The notes: generated by a model not told the origin, from the sequence alone. Shown: positions 1-6,644, counted from the first letter of the stretch. The stretch: DNA of 6,758 nt from CAYYBZ01 sp964470285 [NCBI: uncultured Oligoflexia bacterium] (GCA_964470285.1 CAYYBZ010000114.1:1-6758), one strand, 5' to 3'. Numbers and translations: made by a program.

Positions 1-126
1 GAAATAAATACAAGGAAAGAAGATCTTTTTCAAAATGTCGTAGTGAAACCGGTTGTAGATTTTTCCAGATTGGAAGAAGTTCTGATTAATCTTAAAATAA
101 AACAGGAAATCGAAATATCGCAATGA
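1..126 (+). CDS. mreC: MreC, C-terminal end (partial, 5' end outside window)
   Basis: This is the last 41 codons of a frame that is open from base 1 and ends at TGA 124-126. MreC is a periplasmic, membrane-anchored scaffold of the elongasome that binds PBP2 and helps activate RodA-PBP2. The visible tail has the usual MreC ending: an LF..V.V.P segment followed by VDFSRLEEVL, which forms the last strands and helix of the beta-domain. The stop overlaps the mreD start as ATGA (123-126), the normal arrangement in mre operons. The identification rests on this short motif plus the four-gene order downstream. The N-terminal anchor and coiled coil lie outside the window. Confidence 0.88.
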   Translation, partial: EINTRKEDLFQNVVVKPVVDFSRLEEVLINLKIKQEIEISQ

Positions 127-680
127 GAAGCATCGTTTATTATTTTTTACTTGCTTTTGTACTTTTGCTTTTAGAGGCAACTTTGATGAGGAGTATTCTC
201 GGGAATCTCTTTGACTTTATCGGGCTTGACTCTTTATCTCACATCTGTGTCAATACAAGCTTGATTATCTGCCTCTATATAGCGCAGACAAGAAATCTTA
301 ACACGGCGGTTTTCAGCGCTTTTGCCCTGGGTTACTTAAAAGATATGCTCATCCTTTCTAACGGATGGCTGGATCCTTTTCTTTTTGTAGCCTGTGCGGT
401 CATTTCTAACATGCTCAGGAATATATTTTTACTAAGGGGATCTTTTCTCTTTATGGTTCATGTTTCAGGGATGTCGGTCCTCTACTTTTTGTTATGGGCT
501 ACTTTTGCGGGTTACATATGGCCTGAAATGAATGCATTTATAATAGTGTTGACTGTTTTCATCCCGGCATCTCTTGTAAACGGAATTTTTTCACCTTTAA
601 TTTACATCCCTCTTAAGAGCTATGACCTTCAAATCGAAAAAGAGTCAAGCTCCGGATTCGGCTTAAAATTAAGTAAGTGA
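123..680 (+). CDS. mreD: Rod shape-determining protein MreD
   Basis: A 185-residue, very hydrophobic protein, close to the usual 160-190 residues for MreD. MreD is an inner-membrane protein that works with MreC to place and regulate the RodA-PBP2 synthase. About five or six membrane segments are visible: roughly residues 5-22, 38-55, 60-78, 84-104, 108-132 and 137-163. The middle carries the family-like stretch FALGYLKDML followed by a Gly and an aromatic-rich helix (69-100). Near the end is the N-G-I-F-S-P-L-I-Y-I-P-L pattern (153-164) typical of the last helix. The start at 123 overlaps the mreC stop (ATGA), so translation is probably coupled; only a weak AGGA-like site precedes it. The gene ends in GTGA, shared with the next start. 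Sequence conservation in MreD is low, so the call relies partly on context. Confidence 0.88.
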   Translation: MRSIVYYFLLAFVLLLLEATLMRSILGNLFDFIGLDSLSHICVNTSLIICLYIAQTRNLNTAVFSAFALGYLKDMLILSNGWLDPFLFVACAVISNMLRNIFLLRGSFLFMVHVSGMSVLYFLLWATFAGYIWPEMNAFIIVLTVFIPASLVNGIFSPLIYIPLKSYDLQIEKESSSGFGLKLSK

Positions 681-2620
681 TTTTTATGGGACTTCACTCG
701 ACAGATATTCTGCATGATTATAAAAGAAGAATTCAGATAACCATCTGGGTTATGGCCGTTTTCTTTCTTATAATGGGACTGAGGTTTTTTTATCTTCAAA
801 TACTTAAGGGAAAACAGCTTTTAGAATTCTCCGAAAACAACAGAATAGATAAAAGAGTGGTTAAAGCCCTAAGAGGAAAGATATACGATAAAGACGGAGT
901 TTTGATCGCCGACAACCGCGCGTCTTTTGATCTCTCTCTGGTTAGAGGCTATGCCCAGCAGGATTTGGAGCAGATTATATACAAGATGAAATCTTTTCTA
1001 AACTGGGATTTAGAAGAATCTTCCATAGAAGCTCTGGTAAAAAGGGCCAAGGCTACCCGCCCGTACGATCCTTTTATTGTTAAAAAAGATATTTCATGGG
1101 AGGACCTAGCCAGAGCTACAGCCAGAGGGTACTGGCTTAACGGTGTCAGAATACTTGACCAGCCTGTAAGGGATTATACAAACGGTGATTTTCTCGTACA
1201 CGCGATAGGTTACATGGGTGAAATAGGACGTAGGACGCTTGAAGAGAAAAGAAAAACCAATCCTGAGCAGAATTACCTGATGGGTGATTATATAGGTTTA
1301 TCTGGTATAGAAAAATTAAAAGAGGTGAATCTGCGCGGAGAAAACGGAATGGTTCCTATTGTTCAGGATGCAAGAGGGAGAGAACTGGGAGAGGAAGTCT
1401 CCATGGATCTTTTACCCTCATTCAGAAAGAAGGAGCCTATACCGGGTGACAACGTCTATCTCACAATAGATTTCAGGCTTCAGAAAATAGTAGAGGAGGC
1501 TTTCGACAAGGATGCAGGTGCCGTAGTCGCCATTGACCCCTACACGGGAGAAATACGGGCCTTACTTTCCCGTCCCTCATTTTCGCCGACTCTTTTTACA
1601 CGCGGAGTGTCGGGCGAATACTGGGCAAAACTTATGTTGAATACCAAAAATCCTCTTTATGACAGGGCTTTAAGGGGACATTACCCTCCCGGATCGGTTT
1701 TTAAAATAGTAACAGCTGTAGCGGCCCTGTCCGAAGGTATTATCAAACCGGATTTCCAGGTTTACTGTAAGGGACATTACAGGCTCGGCAGGGAAACAAA
1801 AAGATGCTGGAAAAGATCCGGTCACGGGCTCCTTAAATTAAGAGAAGCAATAAGGCATTCCTGTGATGTATATTTCTATGAGTTGGGCAACAGGCTGGGT
1901 ATAGATACAATAGCCAAATATGCTCGCATGTTCGGTCTTGGAGAAAGAACAGGGATAGGTATTAATCATGAACACAAGGGCCTTGTCCCCGATTCTGAGT
2001 GGAAACAGAGAATTTTCAAGCAACCGTGGGTAGGCGGTGAAACATTAAGCGTTGCCGTGGGACAGGGATATTTGAATACAACACCGATTCAAATAGTAAG
2101 AATGCTGGCTACTCTTGTCAACGGAGGAAGGCTATTTAAAACCGGCATAATAAAAAAGGTAGAAACCTATGACGGAGAGATTATAAGCGAGCATAAACCC
2201 GAGATGATAAGACGCCTTGATATCGATAAAGACGTTTTTGAAATAGTAAAGGATGCCCTGGTAAGCGTTGTCAATGAGCCCGGCGGTACCGCTTATTGGA
2301 CTGTAAGGCTTAAACACTTAAAAGTAGCCGGTAAAACAGGAACAGCTCAGGTGGTAAGGCTTGATTCGGCCAGACAAGACCTTGAAGAACATCAAGATCA
2401 TGCCTGGTTTGTTGCCTACGCACCGGTAGAAAAACCTCAACTGGTTCTATGCGTTATGGTTGAGCACGGCGGGCACGGTAGTTCCGCAGCCGGACCGATT
2501 GCAAAAAAAATACTAAGCGAATATTTTAAACAGAGAATTGAAAAGGAAAAAGACAGAATAAAAGAATTAAGGCTTCAGGCAAGCAAGGAAAAAAAGGAAG
2601 AAAATGATCAAGGGATTTGA
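677..2620 (+). CDS. mrdA: Penicillin-binding protein 2, elongation transpeptidase
   Basis: A 647-residue class B PBP that cross-links peptidoglycan during side-wall growth, partnered with RodA; a single N-terminal helix anchors it with the body in the periplasm. Residues 18-42 form the membrane helix. The dimerisation/pedestal domain begins around 58-90 with R-G-K-I-Y-D-K-D-G and runs to about 250. The transpeptidase domain shows all three motifs: SVFK at 340-343 (nucleophile Ser340), SCD at 395-397 and KTG at 553-555. Cys364, Cys377, His383 and Cys396 resemble the zinc site described in some PBP2 proteins. The tail after about 615 is highly charged and probably helical. The start is either GTG 677, overlapping the mreD stop (GTGA), or ATG 686, three codons later, which has a better-spaced AAGTAAG upstream; residue numbers here use 677. 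The 3' end overlaps rodA by 17 bp. Confidence 0.97.
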   Translation: MIFMGLHSTDILHDYKRRIQITIWVMAVFFLIMGLRFFYLQILKGKQLLEFSENNRIDKRVVKALRGKIYDKDGVLIADNRASFDLSLVRGYAQQDLEQIIYKMKSFLNWDLEESSIEALVKRAKATRPYDPFIVKKDISWEDLARATARGYWLNGVRILDQPVRDYTNGDFLVHAIGYMGEIGRRTLEEKRKTNPEQNYLMGDYIGLSGIEKLKEVNLRGENGMVPIVQDARGRELGEEVSMDLLPSFRKKEPIPGDNVYLTIDFRLQKIVEEAFDKDAGAVVAIDPYTGEIRALLSRPSFSPTLFTRGVSGEYWAKLMLNTKNPLYDRALRGHYPPGSVFKIVTAVAALSEGIIKPDFQVYCKGHYRLGRETKRCWKRSGHGLLKLREAIRHSCDVYFYELGNRLGIDTIAKYARMFGLGERTGIGINHEHKGLVPDSEWKQRIFKQPWVGGETLSVAVGQGYLNTTPIQIVRMLATLVNGGRLFKTGIIKKVETYDGEIISEHKPEMIRRLDIDKDVFEIVKDALVSVVNEPGGTAYWTVRLKHLKVAGKTGTAQVVRLDSARQDLEEHQDHAWFVAYAPVEKPQLVLCVMVEHGGHGSSAAGPIAKKILSEYFKQRIEKEKDRIKELRLQASKEKKEENDQGI

Positions 2621-3707
2621 CAGAAGACTGGTTGAACATTTTGACTGGCCGATTTTCTGGTTTGTAGTGGTCATATCCGTTATAGGACTTGCCAACCTAT
2701 ACAGCGCTACTTTAAATCTGCCTTCAAATAAGTATTTTATTACACAGTGTTACTGGTTTGTTCTGGGGTTTATTGCGGCATTCGGTTGCTGCGTTTTTGA
2801 TTACAGACTGCTTGAAAGAATAGCTTATCCAATTTATATAATAACGGTTTTACTTTTGCTTTTCGTTTTGCTCAAAGGCAGGTTTATTTCCGGATCGCGA
2901 AGATGGATTGATCTTGGAATTTTTTCATTCCAGCCTTCAGAGCTGGCCAAGATTGCCATAATAATTACTCTGGCAAAATATTTCCATAACCGCGAAAAGA
3001 CTTCACCCATGGGCTTTTTTGAATTCCTTAAACCTCTCATTCTGATTGCCGTTCCAACGTCCCTTATACTTCTGGAACCTGATTTGGGAACTTCGTTAAT
3101 TGTTGCTTTTATCTCTTTTTCAATAGTTATGCTCGCCGGCATAAGATGGAAAACAATTCTTGTGCTGGCCGTGGCAGTTGCGATCATTCTTCCTTTAGGA
3201 TGGACATTTTTAATTAAGGATTATCAGAAAAGAAGGGTCAGCGGATTTCTTAATCCCGAGGCTGATCCCCTTGGAGCCGGTTATCAGCAGATTCAGGCGA
3301 AAATAGCCGTAGGAAGCGGCATGATTTTCGGAAAAGGGTATATGGAAGGTACTCAGTCAAAGCTTCAATTCCTGCCCAAGCAGCATACGGACTTTATTAT
3401 TTCCAACTATTCGGAGGAATGGGGATTTTTCGGTTCAATTGTTCTTCTGCTTCTTTTCGGTATTTTTCTGATAAGGGGTTTATCTATAGCTCATGCAGCC
3501 AAGGAAAAGTTCGGCTCTCTTCTTTCCTACGGTTTATGCGCACTCTTTTTCTGGCAGATTTTTATCAATATTTCGATGGAACTGGGTATTATGCCTGTAG
3601 TCGGAATGACTTTACCGCTGTTAAGCTACGGCGGTTCTTCGTTGCTAACGAATATGATAGCCGTAGGACTGCTGCTTAATGTTTCGATGAGGCGGTATCT
3701 TTTTTAA
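2604..3707 (+). CDS. rodA: Peptidoglycan glycosyltransferase RodA (SEDS family)
   Basis: A 367-residue, ten-helix membrane protein of normal RodA length. It polymerises lipid II into glycan strands at the elongasome, paired with the PBP2 encoded just upstream. SEDS landmarks are present: GSRRWIDLG (97-105), EPDLGT (158-163), the large extracellular loop with G-x-G-Y-Q-Q-I-Q-A-K-I-A (224-235), HTDFI (261-265) whose Asp263 matches the essential catalytic Asp of E. coli RodA, and the C-terminal signature from about 322 to 346 containing G-M-T-L-P-L-L-S-Y-G-G-S-S. ATG 2604 lies inside the mrdA 3' end, preceded at about 5 nt by an AAGGAAG Shine-Dalgarno (2594-2600), so it is expressed with mrdA. 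RodA rather than FtsW is chosen because of the mre/mrdA context. The stop interlocks with the convergent thioredoxin stop. Confidence 0.97.
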   Translation: MIKGFDRRLVEHFDWPIFWFVVVISVIGLANLYSATLNLPSNKYFITQCYWFVLGFIAAFGCCVFDYRLLERIAYPIYIITVLLLLFVLLKGRFISGSRRWIDLGIFSFQPSELAKIAIIITLAKYFHNREKTSPMGFFEFLKPLILIAVPTSLILLEPDLGTSLIVAFISFSIVMLAGIRWKTILVLAVAVAIILPLGWTFLIKDYQKRRVSGFLNPEADPLGAGYQQIQAKIAVGSGMIFGKGYMEGTQSKLQFLPKQHTDFIISNYSEEWGFFGSIVLLLLFGIFLIRGLSIAHAAKEKFGSLLSYGLCALFFWQIFINISMELGIMPVVGMTLPLLSYGGSSLLTNMIAVGLLLNVSMRRYLF

Positions 3708-4036
3708 ATAGCTTTGTTAAGGCTTTCGGAGATATTGTCTTTGGATACTGCGCCTACAATTCTGTCTACTTCCTTGCCGCCCTTAAAAATTATCATTGTG
3801 GGAATTCCCCTGATTTCAAATTTTGCGGGAGTAGAAGAATTTTCATCCACGTTCATTTTATAGAAATTGACCTTGTCTACGAAATCGGAACTGAGCTCTT
3901 CGAAAACCGGGGCGATCATTTTACATGGACCGCACCATTCAGCCCAGAAATCTACAATGCAGGGTTTGGCAGATTTTAATACGTCGCTTTCAAAGGAATC
4001 ATCTGTAATGCTTTTGAGATTTGCATTTTGGCCCAT
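3704..4036 (-). CDS. trxA: Thioredoxin
   Basis: A 110-residue single-domain thioredoxin of normal length with no signal peptide, hence a cytoplasmic disulfide reductase presumably recycled by thioredoxin reductase. The classical active site W-C-G-P-C sits at 34-38 (Cys35, Cys38), preceded by VDFWA with the buried Asp29, and followed by the cis-proline motif GIPT (Pro79) and the F-K-G-G turn (84-87). An additional Cys26 lies two residues before the VDFWA strand; its role is unknown. The start at 4036 is supported by AAAGAGGTGA (minus strand, 4050-4041), close to a full Shine-Dalgarno, about 4 nt upstream of ATG. The gene has its own sigma70-like promoter and is divergent from the DUF4388-DnaJ gene. 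It converges with rodA with stops overlapping in TTAA, so no separate terminator is possible between them. Confidence 0.97.
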   Translation of the reverse strand: MGQNANLKSITDDSFESDVLKSAKPCIVDFWAEWCGPCKMIAPVFEELSSDFVDKVNFYKMNVDENSSTPAKFEIRGIPTMIIFKGGKEVDRIVGAVSKDNISESLNKAI

Positions 4037-4040
4037 ATTT

Positions 4041-4050
4041 TCACCTCTTT
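4041..4050 (-). promoter_or_regulatory. Strong ribosome binding site of thioredoxin
   Basis: The minus strand reads AAAGAGGTGA, the anti-16S complement with a single G missing, 4 nt before the ATG at 4036. This fixes the thioredoxin start. Confidence 0.75.
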
Positions 4051-4084
4051 CAGCAAAGATAAGTTAAATCAAAAAGGGAAAAAT

Positions 4085-4113
4085 ATAATACAATATTTAA
4101 AACATCTTGTAAA
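4085..4113 (-). promoter_or_regulatory. Sigma70-type promoter for thioredoxin
   Basis: On the minus strand, TTTACA (4113-4108) is followed after exactly 17 bp by TATTAT (4090-4085). Each box differs from consensus by one base. Initiation would be expected near 4078, giving a leader of about 42 nt that contains the strong ribosome site at 4050-4041. Prediction from sequence only. Confidence 0.65.
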
Positions 4114-4134
4114 ATCCAAAATCAATGCTATAAG
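4107..4134 (+). promoter_or_regulatory. Candidate promoter for the DUF4388-DnaJ-TPR gene
   Basis: TTGTAA (4107-4112), a 16-bp spacer, then TATAAG (4129-4134) preceded by TG at 4126-4127, i.e. an extended -10. Its -35 box occupies the same bases as the divergent thioredoxin -35. A second TATAAT at 4158-4163 lacks a good -35 and would start only about 8 nt before the ATG at 4178, so the upstream candidate is preferred. Prediction only. Confidence 0.45.
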
Positions 4135-4177
4135 ATAAAATATTGTGATTTCGACACTATAATTGAGATAATGAATT

Positions 4178-5701
4178 ATGGATTTTCCGTCACAGGGTAA
4201 GCTTGAAAAAGGATATCTTGCAAATATTTTAATAGGAATTCATTGCTCCAAATTCACGGGTACTTTAGGACTTACAAAAGATGACATTAAAAAAGTTATA
4301 AGTTTTGCATCGGGTAAACCTGTGTCTTCCCGTTCCAATATACTTAAGGAATCCCTGGGGGCGATGCTTGTGAGTAAGGGAAGAATTACCGAAAGTCAGC
4401 TTAAGGAAATAGTAAACGAGGTCAGGGATTCAGACGGCCTTAAAATAGGTCAGGTATTGATAACAAGAAAGGTTCTTACCAATTTTGAATTGGATGAGCT
4501 TTTGAAAAATCAAATAATTGACAGAATAAAGAGATGTCTTTTCTGGGATTACGGCGATTACAAAATCGTTGAGGGAAAGTTTGCTGAAGCAGGCAAGGTT
4601 TCAGTTGATGAATCGCTTCCCGAGATTATTTACAGGGCATCGAGCAATAATGAAAATATTGAGTTTCTTCTTAAATCGGTTCCCGTTAACTCCATGCCTG
4701 TTAAAACGGGAAGCGGCTCCGTAGACATAAATGATTTAAGAATTTCGGGCAAAGAGCTCTCCATATTCAGACAGATAAACGGTATAAAAAACGTAGATGC
4801 CATAATGAAAGACTCAAAGTCCGATGAAAAGTTCGTTTTGGGTTTCATATATGCTTTAACAATGCTTGGCATAGTTACTTTAAAAAGTGTTTCTTTAAAT
4901 CAGGATTCTACAGATAATCAAGCCGAAAGAAAAGGTCCGCTCCAATCTGGTATATCAGTTAAATCAAAAAAGCTTTACGAAGGAATTCAATCAAAACTTG
5001 AGCAGATAAAAGGTAAGAATTTTTTTGAGTATTTCGGTGCAGACCAAAATGCCTCGATGAACGATATAAAAACGGAATATTTCAAAATAGCCAAAGATTT
5101 CCATCCCGACAAATTACCTAAGGATTTTTCTTTTGAAATGAAAAAAGACGGAGAAAAACTCTTTTCTATGATTACGGATGCCTACAACACCTTGGCAGAC
5201 AGCCAGAAAAGAACTGATTACCTGAGCAAAATATCTCTCGAAGCGCAGGGTACAGGTCAGGCTCCTTCGCAGATACTTGAATCGGAAATAGAATTTCAAA
5301 AGGGTCAGATTCTTTTAAAGAAAGCGGATTTTGAGGGAGCCTGCGAACATTTCAAGAGGGCTATAGCGCTTTATCCTGATGAAGCGGAATACTTTGTTCA
5401 CTTGGGAATGGCGTTATTTAGAAAAGGTGCAAAAGTAAGAGACAGTGTTTTAATCGCCAATGCAAAAAAAGAAATTGAAAAGGGAATTTCAAAGAATCCT
5501 AATCTTGACCGCTCATACCTTTTTTTAGGACACATTTATAAATTTGAAAAAAACACGGAAAAAGCTAAAAACTTCTATCAAAAAGCGCTTGATGCAAACC
5601 CAAAATGTCTTGAGGCTTCTTCGGAGTTAAGACTTCTTACATCGAGAAAGGATAAAAGTACCAAACCAAAAACTTCAAAGGGCTTTTTTAAGAAGGGGTA
5701 A
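4178..5701 (+). CDS. DUF4388 (PATAN-like) - DnaJ - TPR multidomain protein
   Basis: A 507-residue soluble protein with no signal peptide. Residues 7-150 match the DUF4388/PATAN-like pattern (G-x-L, then F-T-G-T-L-x-L, I-x-F-x-x-G-K-P-V), including a paired-helix region where GAMLVSKGRI (61-70) is echoed by GQVLITRKVL (91-100). Residues about 182-236 resemble the small helical domain often following it (L-S-I-F-R-Q-I-N-G). A J-domain spans about 282-350 with intact HPD (309-311) and a following A-Y-N-T-L-A helix, so it should be able to stimulate a DnaK-type Hsp70. Residues about 369-482 are TPR-like helix pairs (two or three repeats), a peptide-binding scaffold. The last 20 residues are Lys-rich. 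The ribosome site is weak (TGAGATAA, 4164-4171). This architecture is known mainly from deltaproteobacterial genomes, where its biological role is largely undefined; a regulatory or chaperone-adaptor role is inference. Confidence 0.88.
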   Translation: MDFPSQGKLEKGYLANILIGIHCSKFTGTLGLTKDDIKKVISFASGKPVSSRSNILKESLGAMLVSKGRITESQLKEIVNEVRDSDGLKIGQVLITRKVLTNFELDELLKNQIIDRIKRCLFWDYGDYKIVEGKFAEAGKVSVDESLPEIIYRASSNNENIEFLLKSVPVNSMPVKTGSGSVDINDLRISGKELSIFRQINGIKNVDAIMKDSKSDEKFVLGFIYALTMLGIVTLKSVSLNQDSTDNQAERKGPLQSGISVKSKKLYEGIQSKLEQIKGKNFFEYFGADQNASMNDIKTEYFKIAKDFHPDKLPKDFSFEMKKDGEKLFSMITDAYNTLADSQKRTDYLSKISLEAQGTGQAPSQILESEIEFQKGQILLKKADFEGACEHFKRAIALYPDEAEYFVHLGMALFRKGAKVRDSVLIANAKKEIEKGISKNPNLDRSYLFLGHIYKFEKNTEKAKNFYQKALDANPKCLEASSELRLLTSRKDKSTKPKTSKGFFKKG

Positions 5702-5716
5702 TCGCCTATTAAGCTT

Positions 5717-5728
5717 GCTTATTTAAGC
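5717..5728. repeat. Short GC-containing hairpin after the DnaJ-TPR gene
   Basis: GCTTA (5717-5721) and TAAGC (5724-5728) form a 5-bp stem with a tiny loop 16 bp after the stop at 5701. It is followed by A-rich rather than T-rich sequence, so it is at best a weak terminator; read-through into the next gene is possible. Confidence 0.35.
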
Positions 5729-5729
5729 C

Positions 5730-5754
5730 AATTAAAATTGAATTTATTTTAATT
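5730..5754. repeat. AT-only 9-bp perfect inverted repeat
   Basis: AATTAAAAT (5730-5738) is repeated inverted as ATTTTAATT (5746-5754) around a 7-nt centre. It overlaps the -35 box of the downstream promoter, so it could be an operator. In AT-rich DNA such a palindrome can also arise by chance. Confidence 0.4.
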
Positions 5755-5767
5755 TATTTGGTATAAT
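5738..5767 (+). promoter_or_regulatory. Extended -10 promoter for the pilin-like gene
   Basis: TTGAAT (5738-5743), an 18-bp spacer, and a perfect TATAAT (5762-5767) with the extended TGn element at 5759-5761. Expected initiation is near 5774, about 29 nt before the ATG. This is the strongest-looking promoter in the window and argues that the downstream gene is expressed independently. Confidence 0.7.
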
Positions 5768-5788
5768 TAAAAATAGTTTAACAACAGT

Positions 5789-5795
5789 GGAGGGG
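5789..5795 (+). promoter_or_regulatory. Strong ribosome binding site of the pilin-like gene
   Basis: GGAGGGG lies 7 nt before ATG 5803, an optimal position. It fixes the start and suggests high translation. Confidence 0.75.
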
Positions 5796-5802
5796 ATTAT
5801 TC

Positions 5803-6636
5803 ATGAACCGTTTTAGAAAAAACTCATCCGACGGCCAAATCCTTGTTATCGTAGTTATCATCGTTCTTGTTACTTTCGGTTTAATTGTCGGAAGCCTCTA
5901 TAATACAAGATTGACACAAAAGTTATCCGCCGATTTCAGAGGCAAAAAAACGCTTGAATATAAGGCTGAAGAGGGTATTAACAGAGCTCTCTCGATTTTC
6001 GTAAGACAACCTCCAAACGACAGTTCCGCAGACGGTTCAAAAACGGATCTTGCTCCCTTTAGCGGAAACGTAACCTGTGATAAAAACGGTAATAAAGTTG
6101 CCGTAGACGCGGGATCAGATACCGGAAGCATAGACTGTGCATTTATTGTAGAAGACGGGTTGAATGTGACGGTAGTGAGAAAATCCGATCACTGCAAAGA
6201 GGGCAAGATTTTAGATGCAGTTAATACAAGTTGTGAAGCCGAACCGGACCCCGACCAAACGGATGCAAGAATATTTTTAGTTAACTCAAGAGCATTCGAT
6301 AGAAGCGGAAGATCTTATCTGATGCAGGCCGTTTTTGTTGCCCCGAGATTTAAAGATGTACGTCTGGTTAATAATAATCTAATAGGATCAAACACCGCTC
6401 ATCCATATCAGAAACCTTATTTAACATCACTTTTAAGGGGAAGTGAGCATGAAATCGTTCAGGCTACACCGACAAAAACACCCAGAATACTTGAAACTGT
6501 TGATGTTCCTATCGATCCCCTGGATCCGCTTGAATTTCCTGAAGAACCTACAGCCGCGCCTACACCTACTTCAACAGCAACTTCTACACCGACGGCAACT
6601 CCAAAGGATATTCGTGAAAAGGAATTGGTGTTTTAA
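5803..6636 (+). CDS. PilX-like membrane-anchored protein with Thr/Pro-rich tail
   Basis: A 277-residue protein. Residues 1-10 are polar/basic, 12-33 are a single hydrophobic helix, and 34-64 form an amphipathic continuation ending in YKAEEGINRAL. This follows the N-terminal pattern of PilX-type pilus-assembly proteins (G-Q-x-L-V then A-E-x-G-x-x-x-A), although no clear prepilin peptidase site (Gly-Phe with Glu at +5) is seen. The central exported part (70-215) has four cysteines (92, 112, 131, 144), enough for two disulfides. The end (about 220-268) is low-complexity and rich in Thr and Pro, as in extended surface stalks, then a charged KDIREKELVF finish. It probably lies mostly outside the cytoplasm, in a pilus-like or surface structure. 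It has its own strong promoter and ribosome site. A minus-strand frame converges 8 bp after its stop. The function is not identified beyond the N-terminal resemblance. Confidence 0.72.
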   Translation: MNRFRKNSSDGQILVIVVIIVLVTFGLIVGSLYNTRLTQKLSADFRGKKTLEYKAEEGINRALSIFVRQPPNDSSADGSKTDLAPFSGNVTCDKNGNKVAVDAGSDTGSIDCAFIVEDGLNVTVVRKSDHCKEGKILDAVNTSCEAEPDPDQTDARIFLVNSRAFDRSGRSYLMQAVFVAPRFKDVRLVNNNLIGSNTAHPYQKPYLTSLLRGSEHEIVQATPTKTPRILETVDVPIDPLDPLEFPEEPTAAPTPTSTATSTPTATPKDIREKELVF

Positions 6637-6644
6637 TTACATTG

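Noticed and set aside
2834-3187. A 117-codon minus-strand open frame inside rodA.
   Set aside because: It lies entirely opposite a conserved SEDS protein, has no good ribosome site and its composition is that of an antisense shadow.
3419-3679. An 86-codon plus-strand frame within rodA in another reading frame.
   Set aside because: It overlaps the catalytic and C-terminal signature region of RodA, which is clearly the real frame; no separate ribosome site is apparent.
3867-4067. A 66-codon plus-strand frame opposite thioredoxin.
   Set aside because: Thioredoxin on the minus strand has full motifs and a strong ribosome site; the opposite frame has no family features.
4158-4163. Perfect TATAAT close to the start of the DnaJ-TPR gene as its main promoter.
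   Set aside because: No reasonable -35 at 16-18 bp and it would leave only about an 8-nt leader; kept only as a secondary possibility.
5717-5760. Rho-independent terminator after the DnaJ-TPR gene.
   Set aside because: The GC-containing stem is only 5 bp and is not followed by a T tract; the larger palindrome is purely A/T, so neither looks like a true terminator.
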